Assembly (NCBI GenBank): GCA_902629495.1
Contig: CACORA010000003.1
Coordinates: forward strand, 22,839 to 86,838
From: Planctomycetaceae bacterium
GTDB taxonomy: Bacteria; Planctomycetota; Planctomycetia; Pirellulales; UBA1268
DNA length: 64,000 nucleotides
Direction of reading: 5' to 3'
The notes below the pieces were generated by a model. The model did no database searches. It was not told the DNA's origin and saw nothing but the letters and a program-made list of their open reading frames with translations. How positions within the stretch are numbered: the stretch's first letter is position 1; every line of letters begins with the position of its first letter. Below are positions 8,697 through 17,496 of this stretch, one piece after another. A program made the position numbers and the translations under genes.

Positions 8697-9527
8697 TTAG
8701 GCATCAAGAAATTCATCAAGTGCTTCTCGAAGCATATCGATATCTGGTAAAAGGTTCGTCCATGTCTGGAAATCTATAGCAGTCTTCTCAGCATAGATTT
8801 CAAGACCATTCACAATACACGCGCCTGCCTCTATGCCCATGCTTAGAAGTGAAGATGCATCAGTACTCAAGGCAGTGTCCGCCACGACAAGCTCTTTTCG
8901 AAGGCCCTTTACCTCATCATCAAAAGCCTCTGATGAAAGAGTGGATATCACGATGTTAACGTCGTCTGGGATTTCAATAGCAGATTCCCACTCAAGAGCA
9001 CATGCATGATTGTCGCCTAATTCATTTAGCGACGTCACAATAGAATTAATATGTTCACTTTTAGAATCACACATTAAGACCTTAGGGCAACCGGCCAGGA
9101 TAAGTTCCAAAGCAGTGGCTTTGGCTATCGTATCACTTCCAAAAATGAGAAGATTCTGACTTGCTGGGTCAACATGGTGCCGTAGTGCTTCAATAATCCC
9201 ACGACCTTCTGTCATATGACCAATAAGACCGTCGGGGGAGAGCGTGATATTACTGATGCCTCCAGAAAAACGTGCAGACGGAGTAATGTTTTCAATGCAT
9301 TGAAGTGCTGCTTCTTGTAATGGTGGTGCAAGCAAACAGCCGCGAAAACCAAGTGCGCTGATACCAGTGATCGCATCACTCAATCGAGAGCGTTCAACAT
9401 CAAGTGTCAGAAACCTCCAGTCAAGATCAACCGAATTGAGTGCTCTTTCAAAAAGATATTGTGCAGGGTTACCAGCTGCTGGGTTTCCTAGAAGAGCTAC
9501 TATTTCCTGAAGAGCCGAACTTGTCAT
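8697..9527 (-). CDS. Degenerate shikimate dehydrogenase-like protein
   Basis: The 276-residue protein matches AroE over its whole length: an N-terminal substrate domain starting VALLGNPAAGNP, a middle NAD(P)-binding domain and a C-terminal helix region. Key residues are lost. The active-site Lys motif (NVTxPxK in AroE) reads CLLAPPLQ, and the catalytic Asp motif (NTDG) reads MTEG. The serine-containing start HSxSP is also altered, and the glycine-rich loop reads GSDTIA instead of GAGGAS. These changes argue that it does not perform the shikimate reaction; it may bind a nucleotide or another substrate. GAGG lies seven bases before the ATG. An intact aroE was not seen in the window. Confidence 0.75.
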   Translation of the reverse strand: MTSSALQEIVALLGNPAAGNPAQYLFERALNSVDLDWRFLTLDVERSRLSDAITGISALGFRGCLLAPPLQEAALQCIENITPSARFSGGISNITLSPDGLIGHMTEGRGIIEALRHHVDPASQNLLIFGSDTIAKATALELILAGCPKVLMCDSKSEHINSIVTSLNELGDNHACALEWESAIEIPDDVNIVISTLSSEAFDDEVKGLRKELVVADTALSTDASSLLSMGIEAGACIVNGLEIYAEKTAIDFQTWTNLLPDIDMLREALDEFLDA

Positions 9528-9561
9528 GTGGTGGCCTCAGGTAGTCTTTTGCATGAACAAG

Positions 9562-10194
9562 CTATGTTGAAATGTGGGTAGCTGCTTGGAAACGCGGGTC
9601 CTTGCGAATCGGGTCAAAGTCCGGCTCAATTTGAGTGAGGTTACGAAAGCGATCATCAAGAACGATTGCCTGTGTAAGATGTTCGATAGCAGCATTTACA
9701 TTTCCATCAAGCGAGTGATAACACGCCAAATTGTAAAACAAAATTGGTTGTTTCGGCGAGGCCATCAAGCCCTTTTTTAAGAATTGTATGGCATCGTGAA
9801 GGCGTCCCATTCTCTTAAGGCACCACCCTATTCCCAGCCACGCCTCAATCTGTTTTGGCTGTACTTGAATAACGGTGGTATAGGACACGAGGGCATCTTC
9901 AAAACGGCCGAGACAACGCAAAGCTTCTCCATAGAGAAGCTGGGCATTTGGGCGCGATCGGGATGATTCAGGCAGTTTTTCAAGTGCAGACAGGCCCCGG
10001 TGGAGAAGTTTTTTCGCATGTCGAGGGACCGGTTCATCCGGGCGCACGAGTAACTCTCCGAGTTCTATATACCCGGAAGCTTCTCGAAAAATTGCCCGTC
10101 TACGATAGCTCGACATTGTTTGCATCATTTTGTCCACACTGAGGTGCTCTCCCTTTAACTTATACGCACTCCATAGAATTTGGGTCAAAAACAC
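9562..10194 (-). CDS. Tetratricopeptide repeat protein
   Basis: The product, up to 210 residues, contains three or more TPR units in its C-terminal half, for example AWLGIGWCLKRMGRLHDAIQ, LFYNLACYHSLDGNVNAAIE and an earlier unit around LLYGEALRCLGRFEDAL. It ends in a TPR-like tail with DPIRKDPRFQ. TPRs mediate protein binding; no enzyme domain is seen. The GTG at 10194 gives the longest frame but has no ribosome site; an ATG at 10128 is a good alternative. It is divergent from the large FecR-like gene, separated by about 120 AT-rich bases, and could belong to the same functional unit, but that is only a guess from position. Confidence 0.75.
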   Translation of the reverse strand: MFLTQILWSAYKLKGEHLSVDKMMQTMSSYRRRAIFREASGYIELGELLVRPDEPVPRHAKKLLHRGLSALEKLPESSRSRPNAQLLYGEALRCLGRFEDALVSYTTVIQVQPKQIEAWLGIGWCLKRMGRLHDAIQFLKKGLMASPKQPILFYNLACYHSLDGNVNAAIEHLTQAIVLDDRFRNLTQIEPDFDPIRKDPRFQAATHIST

Positions 10195-10314
10195 GTTTTT
10201 TCTAAAAATGGACTGTTTTTTTCTACGAAAATTAAGTTTTTAGGCCACTAATGAGATGAGACACCGTGATGTTTCATTCAGCGTTACAATTGACACTCAT
10301 TTTTCTTGACAGCC

Positions 10315-12555
10315 ATGCGACTTACCCTCCGCACACTACTGGCCCATCGTGATGGCATTCTTCCAACGGCATTTCGTAAGGACATTGAGAAACAAATAGA
10401 GGAAAATGCAGCAGCAGACGATCTCGAAAAGAGAGTTCGTCATGTTATCGCTCGAGCCGGTATGTCTTCGCCAAAGATTGATGGACGTGGTCTTGGTAAT
10501 GACCCAAATTCTGTTGCGGAGTTTCTGGATAACACTCTGAGGACAGATCAGATTGAAAATTTTGAGAGAATTTGCTTGCAGTCAGATCTTCATCTTTCCG
10601 AGGTAGCAGCATGCCATGAAATTCTGGCTCAGATCCTCCGACATGCAGATGCGGTAGAAGGATTAGAAAAAAGCGAATATGAACAACTTAAGCAGCATGT
10701 TCATCATGAGTTTGCATCTGAGTTTAGCAGGCAAGAAAAAGAAGAGGCGAAAAAAAATGCGGCTATTGTCCAAGCGGCAATTGCATCAGCCCCACGCCTA
10801 CCCACGTCCATTCATGGAGCGGTTCCACTGCAGCAGAACAAGTTAAAAAAGAGCCAGAAACGCCTGCCCACGTGGTCATTCGTATGTATTGCCTTTCTGT
10901 TGCTTATTTGTTCAGGAGGAGCCCTTGTCTGGAAAGTTTTGGGTGAGAGAGGGCGTTTTGTTGTTGAGGAAAATGTTCTAGGACAATCCGTAGCAGACCT
11001 CGAAAAGGTTGTTGGTGCGGGAGACATGATACGTGACGCAGAAGCCACAGCTGTTCCGAAGAGAGTCGCTCCGATTGCAGAAAACGACGGGAGGGCTGCT
11101 CGCAAGGAGGACGTAGCAGTCGTATTATCGGAGGAAGGAAAACAAGAGCGTGTAAATCTGGAGGTACAAAGTCCTTTATCAGATTCAATGCCGACGGATA
11201 TGCCAATGGATACACTCCCAAAACCAACGCCCAGGCAGAACTCGTATCAGCAAGTGCCTCAGGGTCATGCACTTGCTATTGCGTCAAAGCAAACAGAAAT
11301 GGGCATGGTCGAAAGTGAGCCGACGGGCTCAATCAATGTACCGGCAGTAAAAGATACGAATCTTGGTGAGGTAGCAAATAAAGGTGTTCTGTTGCATCGC
11401 ATTTTCATTCTTGGCCGTCCGTCGTGGGTTTACTTTTCACCGGGTGAACTTCTTGCAAAAGAAGAGGATCTCCTCGTTCCACCAGGAAGTGATGCAGAAA
11501 TCAATCTTGATGGGATGGCTCTCAAATTACTCGGTGGCACTCAGGCTCGCCTAACAGTAGATGGCGATGGTACGAGGCGAATAACAGTCATTCTTGGGAA
11601 AACCGTTATCCATTCTGTTTCAACAGACAACCAGGTTGGGATTTCAGCAGGGCGTTTGCATGGGGTCATTACAGCGGGACTGGATCACCCAATTGCAGCC
11701 TGTGTTGATTTTAGTCGACAGCCTGGAGATGATCCAACAAAAACACCATCTCGTATGGAATCTAAAATCATTTCAACCGTTGGTGGTATTAGTTGGCGTC
11801 AAATCCCGACAGCAGATTTATCAGATTCATCCACTGCAATATTTCTAAGTGGAATAGCAGAAGAGGGCATGTTACCTGCACATACTGCTCTTGTATGGGA
11901 TAGCAATAACCCTGACATAGCGAGAACAATGCCGGAATCAGGTGTCCTTTGGCTGAGTGACGCATTCGTCGCAAATCCGAATACTCGTCGAGCTTCAGAA
12001 TTCTTAAGAAGAATACTGCAAGGTGGTGATTCTTTTGACCAAGCATTATCGCAGATGTCAAACAGTCATCGCATCGAAAATCGTATTCTTTCCGTTGCAA
12101 CCTATGCGTTACTTGGAAACTATGATGAGTTAGTGATTTTGCTTTCTAATGACGCTCCCGGTCAGAAGTTAGAAGCAATGCAATGGCTTGAAGTTGAAGA
12201 ATCCACGGTGCCACTTGCGATGGCACGTGGACATAACTCAGCAATAAAACTCAGACAAGCATTTATTGAACATATGCCATCACAAAAAGGCAGCTGGCTT
12301 TTTCAGATGGCATGTGGTTTTGATAACAGGCAACTGGAATCTGGTGCAGATAAGAAGCTCGTAGAGTCATTAGGAGATGACGAACTTGTAGTGCGTCGCT
12401 ATGCTAAAAAAAATCTTTTTGAGATTCTGAAACCTCAGCCCATTGATCGGGTTCGCTATCGCCCGGATGGCCCCAATGAGATCCGGGAAAAGGGAATGAA
12501 GTGGTGGAGAGCACGTCTGGACGATCAGGCCGTGAGGTGGACCGTGCCCCGTTGA
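10315..12555 (+). CDS. Planctomycete anti-sigma/FecR-like membrane protein
   Basis: The 746-residue product starts with a cytoplasmic helical region (LRTLLAHRDGILPTAF, and later NSVAEFLDNTL) of a type I associate with planctomycete anti-sigma-like proteins. A coiled acidic linker leads to one membrane segment at about residues 187-210. After the membrane a FecR-like beta domain follows, containing LLVPPGSDAEINLDG and TQARLTVDGDGTRR around residues 390-430, then a long C-terminal part with HEAT-like helices. The layout, cytoplasmic sensor-binding region, membrane helix and extracytoplasmic FecR domain, resembles signal-transducing anti-sigma factors. No sigma factor gene lies next to it. ATG 10315 is chosen over the TTG at 10306. 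Confidence 0.7.
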   Translation: MRLTLRTLLAHRDGILPTAFRKDIEKQIEENAAADDLEKRVRHVIARAGMSSPKIDGRGLGNDPNSVAEFLDNTLRTDQIENFERICLQSDLHLSEVAACHEILAQILRHADAVEGLEKSEYEQLKQHVHHEFASEFSRQEKEEAKKNAAIVQAAIASAPRLPTSIHGAVPLQQNKLKKSQKRLPTWSFVCIAFLLLICSGGALVWKVLGERGRFVVEENVLGQSVADLEKVVGAGDMIRDAEATAVPKRVAPIAENDGRAARKEDVAVVLSEEGKQERVNLEVQSPLSDSMPTDMPMDTLPKPTPRQNSYQQVPQGHALAIASKQTEMGMVESEPTGSINVPAVKDTNLGEVANKGVLLHRIFILGRPSWVYFSPGELLAKEEDLLVPPGSDAEINLDGMALKLLGGTQARLTVDGDGTRRITVILGKTVIHSVSTDNQVGISAGRLHGVITAGLDHPIAACVDFSRQPGDDPTKTPSRMESKIISTVGGISWRQIPTADLSDSSTAIFLSGIAEEGMLPAHTALVWDSNNPDIARTMPESGVLWLSDAFVANPNTRRASEFLRRILQGGDSFDQALSQMSNSHRIENRILSVATYALLGNYDELVILLSNDAPGQKLEAMQWLEVEESTVPLAMARGHNSAIKLRQAFIEHMPSQKGSWLFQMACGFDNRQLESGADKKLVESLGDDELVVRRYAKKNLFEILKPQPIDRVRYRPDGPNEIREKGMKWWRARLDDQAVRWTVPR

Positions 12556-12690
12556 AAGCGTGTTGCCCGCGATTTGCAGCGTCCATCTATAAAAGCCGCC
12601 CACGTGGTGCTATGATTCTTTGGAATGATTTTCTTGCAGCACAAAAAGCATTAGAAAATTGTTTAGTGGGCTTTATGGAAAGGATCATCT

Positions 12691-13011
12691 GTGCAAATTA
12701 ATGTTTCCGCTCGTCATGGTCACCTGAGTCCAGCTTCGCAATCGAAGATCTCATCAAAGGTTTCACGGCTTCAACGGTATTTTGATCGCCTGACTGCTTT
12801 AGATGTGACCGTTGATTTGGAAAATACTCAACTTCCAATGGTTGAGATTATTGCAAAAGCGGAGCACTTCCATGACATGGTGAGTCATGAAACGTCTCCT
12901 CAGTTGTGGCGAAGTGTTGATGGTGCGGTACAGAAATTAGAGCAACAACTGCGAAAGCACAAAGAAAAGGTTCGTAGCCATAAAAATGCTGAAACAGCAC
13001 GGCGTTCTTAA
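12691..13011 (+). CDS. hpf: Ribosome hibernation promoting factor (short form)
   Basis: The 106-residue protein is a short HPF/RaiA-family factor, beginning MQINVSARHGHLSPASQSKI and ending in a basic tail. These proteins bind the 30S subunit in the A/P-site region when growth slows; short forms usually act with a partner such as RMF, which was not seen. The GTG start at 12691 is preceded by AAGGA at about seven bases. The order hpf, ptsN, ptsH, ptsI resembles the rpoN-neighbourhood arrangement in Proteobacteria, but rpoN is not here. It is probably co-transcribed with the next genes, as gaps are under 40 bases. Confidence 0.92.
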   Translation: MQINVSARHGHLSPASQSKISSKVSRLQRYFDRLTALDVTVDLENTQLPMVEIIAKAEHFHDMVSHETSPQLWRSVDGAVQKLEQQLRKHKEKVRSHKNAETARRS

Positions 13012-13039
13012 AGTTTTCTCTTAACGGTTTATTGCACGC

Positions 13040-13516
13040 ATGAAATTTTCAGATTTTGTCACCCTTGATGCCATTCGTTCGCATGTTGACGCCACCAACA
13101 AGGAAGGTGTCGTTCGAGAAATGGTAAAAGCGCTTGTCGATGCAGAACGCATCGAGGCTAACGAGATGGAGGGAATAGTCAAAGCGATCATGAAACGTGA
13201 GGAGCTTGGAAGCACAGGTATTGGCCGTGGTGTTGCCGTGCCGCATACTAAGCATCCCAGCGTCAATCGACTTGTTGGAACGGTGGCAGTCAGTCCTGAA
13301 GGCATCGATTTTGACAGTCTCGACGGAGATCCAGTCCACTTGTTTTTTCTTCTCGTTTCGCCCCCCGATCGTCCAGGGGATCACTTGAGGGCATTAGAAA
13401 ACATTTCACGACAACTGCGTGATGAAACGTTCTGTAAATATCTGAAAGCCTCAAAAAGTCCGGAAGATATCCAGCAACTTTTGGAAGAAGCAGATAGTCA
13501 TGGGATCGTTTCCTGA
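13040..13516 (+). CDS. ptsN: PTS EIIA domain protein (PtsN/fructose type)
   Basis: The 158-residue product is a single EIIA domain of the mannitol/fructose-Ntr class. The phosphorylated histidine is His69 in the conserved segment GVAVPHTKHPSV. No EIIB or EIIC domain is attached, so it resembles PtsN, the output protein of the regulatory nitrogen PTS, more than a transport component. It would receive phosphate from the HPr encoded 31 bases downstream. No Shine-Dalgarno sequence is obvious before ATG 13040, which may point to translation coupled to hpf. Confidence in the family is high; the Ntr role is inferred from domain content and neighbours. Confidence 0.9.
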   Translation: MKFSDFVTLDAIRSHVDATNKEGVVREMVKALVDAERIEANEMEGIVKAIMKREELGSTGIGRGVAVPHTKHPSVNRLVGTVAVSPEGIDFDSLDGDPVHLFFLLVSPPDRPGDHLRALENISRQLRDETFCKYLKASKSPEDIQQLLEEADSHGIVS

Positions 13517-13547
13517 CGTGTAACGGAGTGTGGGTGAGATAATCAAT

Positions 13548-13844
13548 ATGACATTTAGCCAAACCGTTTCACGAGAAGTCATAGTAGGTATTCCGCAAGG
13601 GCTTCATGCGCGTCCGGCGGATCTTCTTGCGCGGGAAGCACAGCGGTGGCAGTCTCGAATTGAGGTTGTTGCGTCAGCTCATCGCGTAGATGGAAAAAGT
13701 ATTTTAGATTTGCTTACGTTAGCTGCTGAAGCTGGAACCAGATTAGTGGTTGAAGCAACTGGCCCTGATGCTGATGAAGCAGTGGCAGCTATTAGTTTGC
13801 TCTTCGATAGCAATTTTGATGATTCATTACAAAACAACGAATAG
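13548..13844 (+). CDS. ptsH: Phosphocarrier protein HPr
   Basis: The 98-residue protein is HPr. The phosphate-accepting His20 sits in GIPQGLHARPA, and Ser51 in VDGKSILDLL occupies the regulatory serine site of Gram-positive HPr, although no HPr kinase gene is seen here. HPr passes phosphate from enzyme I to EIIA. ATG 13548 is chosen; a GTG at 13530 would add six residues with poor spacing. A 144-base gap with several inverted repeats separates it from ptsI. Confidence 0.9.
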   Translation: MTFSQTVSREVIVGIPQGLHARPADLLAREAQRWQSRIEVVASAHRVDGKSILDLLTLAAEAGTRLVVEATGPDADEAVAAISLLFDSNFDDSLQNNE

Positions 13845-13913
13845 TAATTTGATTTTGAAAGAACAACTTTTTTTATAGGAGCCGCTACGACCCGCCAGGC
13901 GCAATTCTTTTGA

Positions 13914-13986
13914 AGATCACCGATCGCTGCAATACGCCGCGGGGTGATTTCATTAGGCATATTGCAGCCGGCGCGCGGAATGCGCC
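13914..13986 (+). promoter_or_regulatory. Structured leader before ptsI
   Basis: Three inverted repeats are packed into the ptsH-ptsI gap. Hairpin A pairs 13915-13921 (GATCACC) with 13943-13949 (GGTGATT). Hairpin B pairs 13926-13934 (GCTGCAATA) with 13960-13968 (TATTGCAGC), nine perfect pairs. A and B interleave, so they exclude one another or form a pseudoknot. Hairpin C, GGCGC/GCGCC at 13970-13986, ends two bases before the ptsI ATG and holds the GCGGA that could serve as ribosome site. This arrangement is what a translational or attenuation switch would look like. Confidence 0.5.
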
Positions 13987-13988
13987 CC

Positions 13989-15728
13989 ATGCTTAAACTT
14001 CAAGGTATTGCTGTTTCCCAAGGTGTCACCATTGGTGAAGCGCTCGTATTAGATAGCGAGGGCTTTCGTATTCCTCGGCGTTTTGTTGCCCGTAGCGCTG
14101 TTGATACAGAACTTGCAAGGCTTGAAAGTGCCATCACTCAGACGTCACGCAAGATAAAGCGAGACCGAGATGCAATTAAGTCTGAGCTGGGGGGGCAGTA
14201 CGCGGCCATCTTTGATGCACATTTAGCAATGCTGAATGATCAAAAGATGAGGACAGAACTGACTGCAGCTGTTCGAGATCGTAATTGGTGGCCTGAATAT
14301 GCTGTGAGTCGAACGCTTCGCCGCTATGCAAAAGTTTTTCAGAGTCTCGATAACCATATCTCTCAACGAGCTCATGACATCTACGATATAGAAAAAAGCT
14401 TGCTGCGCAATCTCCTTGGTCAGCGAGGCGAGACGCTAGCTGCTGTTTCGCAGCCTGTTATTGTCCTGGCACACAATCTAACTCCTAGTGAGACAGCAAA
14501 TCTCGACAGGCGCTTTGTTCAAGGTTTTGCGACAGAGCTAGGTGGTCCTGGTAGTCATACGGCGATTGTTGCTGAGGGCTTGGAGATTCCAGCAGTTGTT
14601 GGGATCGGGCCCTTCTTGTCAGATGTCTCCGGTGGTGAACCGGTCATTTTAGATGGTAATCAAGGGTTGGTGATTCTTCAGCCTGACGAGGAGACAATCG
14701 CGCGATATCGTCAGGAGGTTGAGGCAGCTGAGTCGGCGCAAGCAAAACTTGAAGGCCTACGGGATTTACCTGCTGAAACAAACGATGGTGTACTAATTCA
14801 GATCATGGGAAACATTGAGTTTCCTAGTGAAGTGGAGCAATGTATCAGTCGTGGTTCTGATGGTATTGGGCTTTATCGAACAGAGTTTCTCTATCTTACG
14901 AGTCGGCTAGAGCCAACTGAAGAAGACCACTTCATGGCGTATAGCAGTGTTGTGAAATCCCTCTCTGGCAAGCCGGTCGTTATTCGCACCCTCGATCTAG
15001 GCGCAGACAAGATGCTTACTGAGTCGACGCCAGAGGAAGAAAGAAATCCATGTCTTGGCCTAAGAAGCATCCGTCTTTCACTCAGGCAACTGCCAATGTT
15101 TCGAACACAGCTTCGAGCGATTCTCCGTGCAAGTGCGCAAGGTGATGTTCGGGTTATGTTTCCCTTGATTTCAACAATTACTGAACTCCGTCAGGCCCGA
15201 ATGGTGTTGGCGGATGTGATGGAGGATCTTGCGGAACATAATATTCCGTTCAACAGGAATATGCCGGTGGGAATCATGGTGGAGACCCCTGCTGCTGTAG
15301 TCATGCTTGATGCATTTATCAAGGAAGTTGATTTCATTTCAATTGGTACAAATGATCTCATTCAATATACGCTGGCGGTTGATCGTGGGAATAAAGAGGT
15401 TGCTGACCTCTACAACGCATGTGATCCAGCAGTGTTACGACTCTTGAGGCGTTCTTTAGAGTCGGCACGAGAGGCCGGTGTGCCAGCAACGGTATGTGGA
15501 CAGATGAGTGGCAGCGTGGTGTACACGCAGCTTCTTCTTGGATTAGGGCTTAGGCATCTAAGTGTGCCAGCGAGTGCGATTCCTGAAGTCAAGCAGGTAT
15601 GCCGAAGTGTTTCGGTTGCTGAATGCCGGAGGGTTGCCGAGCGGGTGCTCGCAATGGATGGAGCGCGTGAGGTAAAAGCTTTTTTGAAAGACCAGCTACG
15701 TCGCCTGCTTACTGACCAAACAGTCTAG
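13989..15728 (+). CDS. ptsI: PTS enzyme I (phosphoenolpyruvate-protein phosphotransferase)
   Basis: The 579-residue protein is a full-length enzyme I, close to the usual 575. It has the N-terminal HPr-binding helical part, the phosphohistidine domain with His190 in GGPGSHTAIVAEG, and the C-terminal PEP-binding barrel with VMFPLISTI, an IGTNDLIQYT segment and a catalytic Cys region near VCGQMSG. It lacks the GAF domain of PtsP. It transfers phosphate from PEP to HPr. The ATG at 13989 is chosen because it gives family length; in-frame GTG 13944 and ATG 13980 are upstream alternatives. A folded leader precedes it (13914-13986). Confidence 0.93.
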   Translation: MLKLQGIAVSQGVTIGEALVLDSEGFRIPRRFVARSAVDTELARLESAITQTSRKIKRDRDAIKSELGGQYAAIFDAHLAMLNDQKMRTELTAAVRDRNWWPEYAVSRTLRRYAKVFQSLDNHISQRAHDIYDIEKSLLRNLLGQRGETLAAVSQPVIVLAHNLTPSETANLDRRFVQGFATELGGPGSHTAIVAEGLEIPAVVGIGPFLSDVSGGEPVILDGNQGLVILQPDEETIARYRQEVEAAESAQAKLEGLRDLPAETNDGVLIQIMGNIEFPSEVEQCISRGSDGIGLYRTEFLYLTSRLEPTEEDHFMAYSSVVKSLSGKPVVIRTLDLGADKMLTESTPEEERNPCLGLRSIRLSLRQLPMFRTQLRAILRASAQGDVRVMFPLISTITELRQARMVLADVMEDLAEHNIPFNRNMPVGIMVETPAAVVMLDAFIKEVDFISIGTNDLIQYTLAVDRGNKEVADLYNACDPAVLRLLRRSLESAREAGVPATVCGQMSGSVVYTQLLLGLGLRHLSVPASAIPEVKQVCRSVSVAECRRVAERVLAMDGAREVKAFLKDQLRRLLTDQTV

Positions 15729-15774
15729 GCGAGGCGCAGCTTTATTAATGTCATAAAAATATTAAGGAAGACAC

Positions 15775-17382
15775 ATGAAACAGGAAATGCTCATAAATGT
15801 ATCCCAACCAGAAGAATGTCGCATTGCGATAATGGAAGATGGTCTGCTGGAAGAGCTCTATGTAGAGCGAACGAGCGCCGATAATTACGTTGGTAATATT
15901 TACAAAGGACGAGTCGTCAATATTGAGCCATCTATTCAGGCAGCATTTGTTGACTTTGGCGTTGGCCGTAATGGTTTTTTGCATATTAGCGACATTGAGC
16001 CACAATATTATCGGCAGGGAGGACTTGATCCTGACAAGGCGTTTGAGTTGACAGATTCATCCGGACGAAGCCCGAGTAATGATAGCGAGCAGGATGGTGG
16101 CCGACGAGGTTCTCGAAAGCCCAGGATAGGAGATCGTCCCCGAGTAAAGCCTCCAATCCAGGATATTCTCCGTCGCGGTGATGAAGTGCTCGTGCAGGTT
16201 ATTAAGGAAGGCTTTGGAACAAAAGGGCCAACTCTTTCAACATATATCTCAATCCCGGGCCGTTATCTGGTACTGATGCCTCCTCTTGGCCGAGTTGGGG
16301 TATCAAAAAAGATCAATGACGAAAGAGAGCGGAGGCTTCTTCGAGATATTATGGTGGACCTTCAGCCTCCCAAGGGTGTTGGTTTTGTTGTGCGAACTGC
16401 GGGAACTGAACGAACCAAGTCAGAAATGGCTCGTGATATGGCCTATTTGCTCAACCTGTGGAAAAGCATTGTTCGTCGTATGCGCAAGTATTCAGCACCA
16501 ATAGATATCTATCAAGAAAGCGACATGATCATCCGAACAATTCGAGATATGTTTACGGAGGATGTCGGAAGAATATTGATTGATGAACCGGCGGCTTACG
16601 AGCGAGCAAGAGACTTTCTTGAGTTAGTAATGCCAAAGTACGTTTCAAGGCTTCAGCTTTATGATGGTAAAGAGCCACTTTTTCATCGATACGGTCTTGA
16701 GGAAGAAATTGGACGTATGTATCAACGAAAGGTTCCGCTCAAGGGAGGTGGGTCGATTGTTATCGATACGACGGAGGCGCTTGTAGCAATTGATGTAAAT
16801 TCTGGTTCATTTCGGACAGAAAAAAGCGCGGAGGAAAATGCGTATCAGATGAACTTAATTGCAGCAAAAGAAATTGCTCGTCAATTACGACTTCGTGATT
16901 TAGGCGGAGTTATTGTAAATGACTTTATCGATATGCGACGGGAAAAATATCGACGGAATGTTGAGAAGGCACTTCATGATGCGCTCAAACGAGATCGGGC
17001 GAGAACAAAAGTCCTGCGAACGAGTCCATTCGGACTGATCGAAATGACAAGGCAGCGTATTCGTCCTTCACTCAGAAAAAGTATCTTCCAGAATTGCCCC
17101 ACATGTAGTGGGAGTGGAACTGTCAAAACCGCAGAAAGTATGGCAATAGAGGTTATGAGGACTCTTCAGCTTTCAGCGACAAAAGATGTTGTCGCTCGGC
17201 TTGATATTACAGTTCACGATGAAGTTGCAACGTGGATCAATAACAGGAAGCGACGCGAGATGGCTCATTTTGAGGAAAAAACACAAATACAACTCCATGT
17301 CGTTGGAGAAGACGGAGTGGCACCGGAGCATCTTATTTTTGAGGCCTGTGATAATGAAGGAAGATCAGTTCGATTTCCATGA
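15775..17382 (+). CDS. rng: Ribonuclease E/G
   Basis: The 535-residue protein has the RNase E/G catalytic architecture: an S1 RNA-binding domain (residues about 38-130, interrupted by a basic low-complexity insert RRGSRKPRIGDRPRVKPP), the 5' sensor region, the DNase I-like domain with metal ligands in VAIDVNSGSF and NDFIDM, and the zinc-link CPTCSGSG near residue 440. It lacks the long C-terminal scaffold of E. coli RNase E, so it resembles RNase G. Role: endonucleolytic processing of rRNA and mRNA. AAGGAAG precedes ATG 15775. It lies 46 bases after ptsI and just upstream of the L21 gene, a conserved pairing in many bacteria. Confidence 0.92.
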   Translation: MKQEMLINVSQPEECRIAIMEDGLLEELYVERTSADNYVGNIYKGRVVNIEPSIQAAFVDFGVGRNGFLHISDIEPQYYRQGGLDPDKAFELTDSSGRSPSNDSEQDGGRRGSRKPRIGDRPRVKPPIQDILRRGDEVLVQVIKEGFGTKGPTLSTYISIPGRYLVLMPPLGRVGVSKKINDERERRLLRDIMVDLQPPKGVGFVVRTAGTERTKSEMARDMAYLLNLWKSIVRRMRKYSAPIDIYQESDMIIRTIRDMFTEDVGRILIDEPAAYERARDFLELVMPKYVSRLQLYDGKEPLFHRYGLEEEIGRMYQRKVPLKGGGSIVIDTTEALVAIDVNSGSFRTEKSAEENAYQMNLIAAKEIARQLRLRDLGGVIVNDFIDMRREKYRRNVEKALHDALKRDRARTKVLRTSPFGLIEMTRQRIRPSLRKSIFQNCPTCSGSGTVKTAESMAIEVMRTLQLSATKDVVARLDITVHDEVATWINNRKRREMAHFEEKTQIQLHVVGEDGVAPEHLIFEACDNEGRSVRFP

Positions 17383-17394
17383 TTGTTCCTTAGT

Positions 17395-17444
17395 AGAGAA
17401 CCAAAAACGAGTGCATTATCAGAGCCACTCGACCTTGGTTCTCT
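17395..17444 (+). promoter_or_regulatory. Strong hairpin between RNase E/G gene and rplU
   Basis: AGAGAACCAA at 17395-17404 pairs perfectly with TTGGTTCTCT at 17435-17444. A small internal loop follows, then CGAGTG/CACTCG pairs at 17408-17413 and 17426-17431 around a 12-base loop. Sixteen base pairs without mismatch in a 50-base window is far beyond chance. No T run follows, so it is more likely an rplU leader element or a cleavage site for the upstream RNase than a plain terminator. Confidence 0.65.
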
Positions 17445-17496
17445 GTGTTGTTATCTTCTAAGAAGCTCATTGATTCTTATATAGAGGAAAGTTCTT

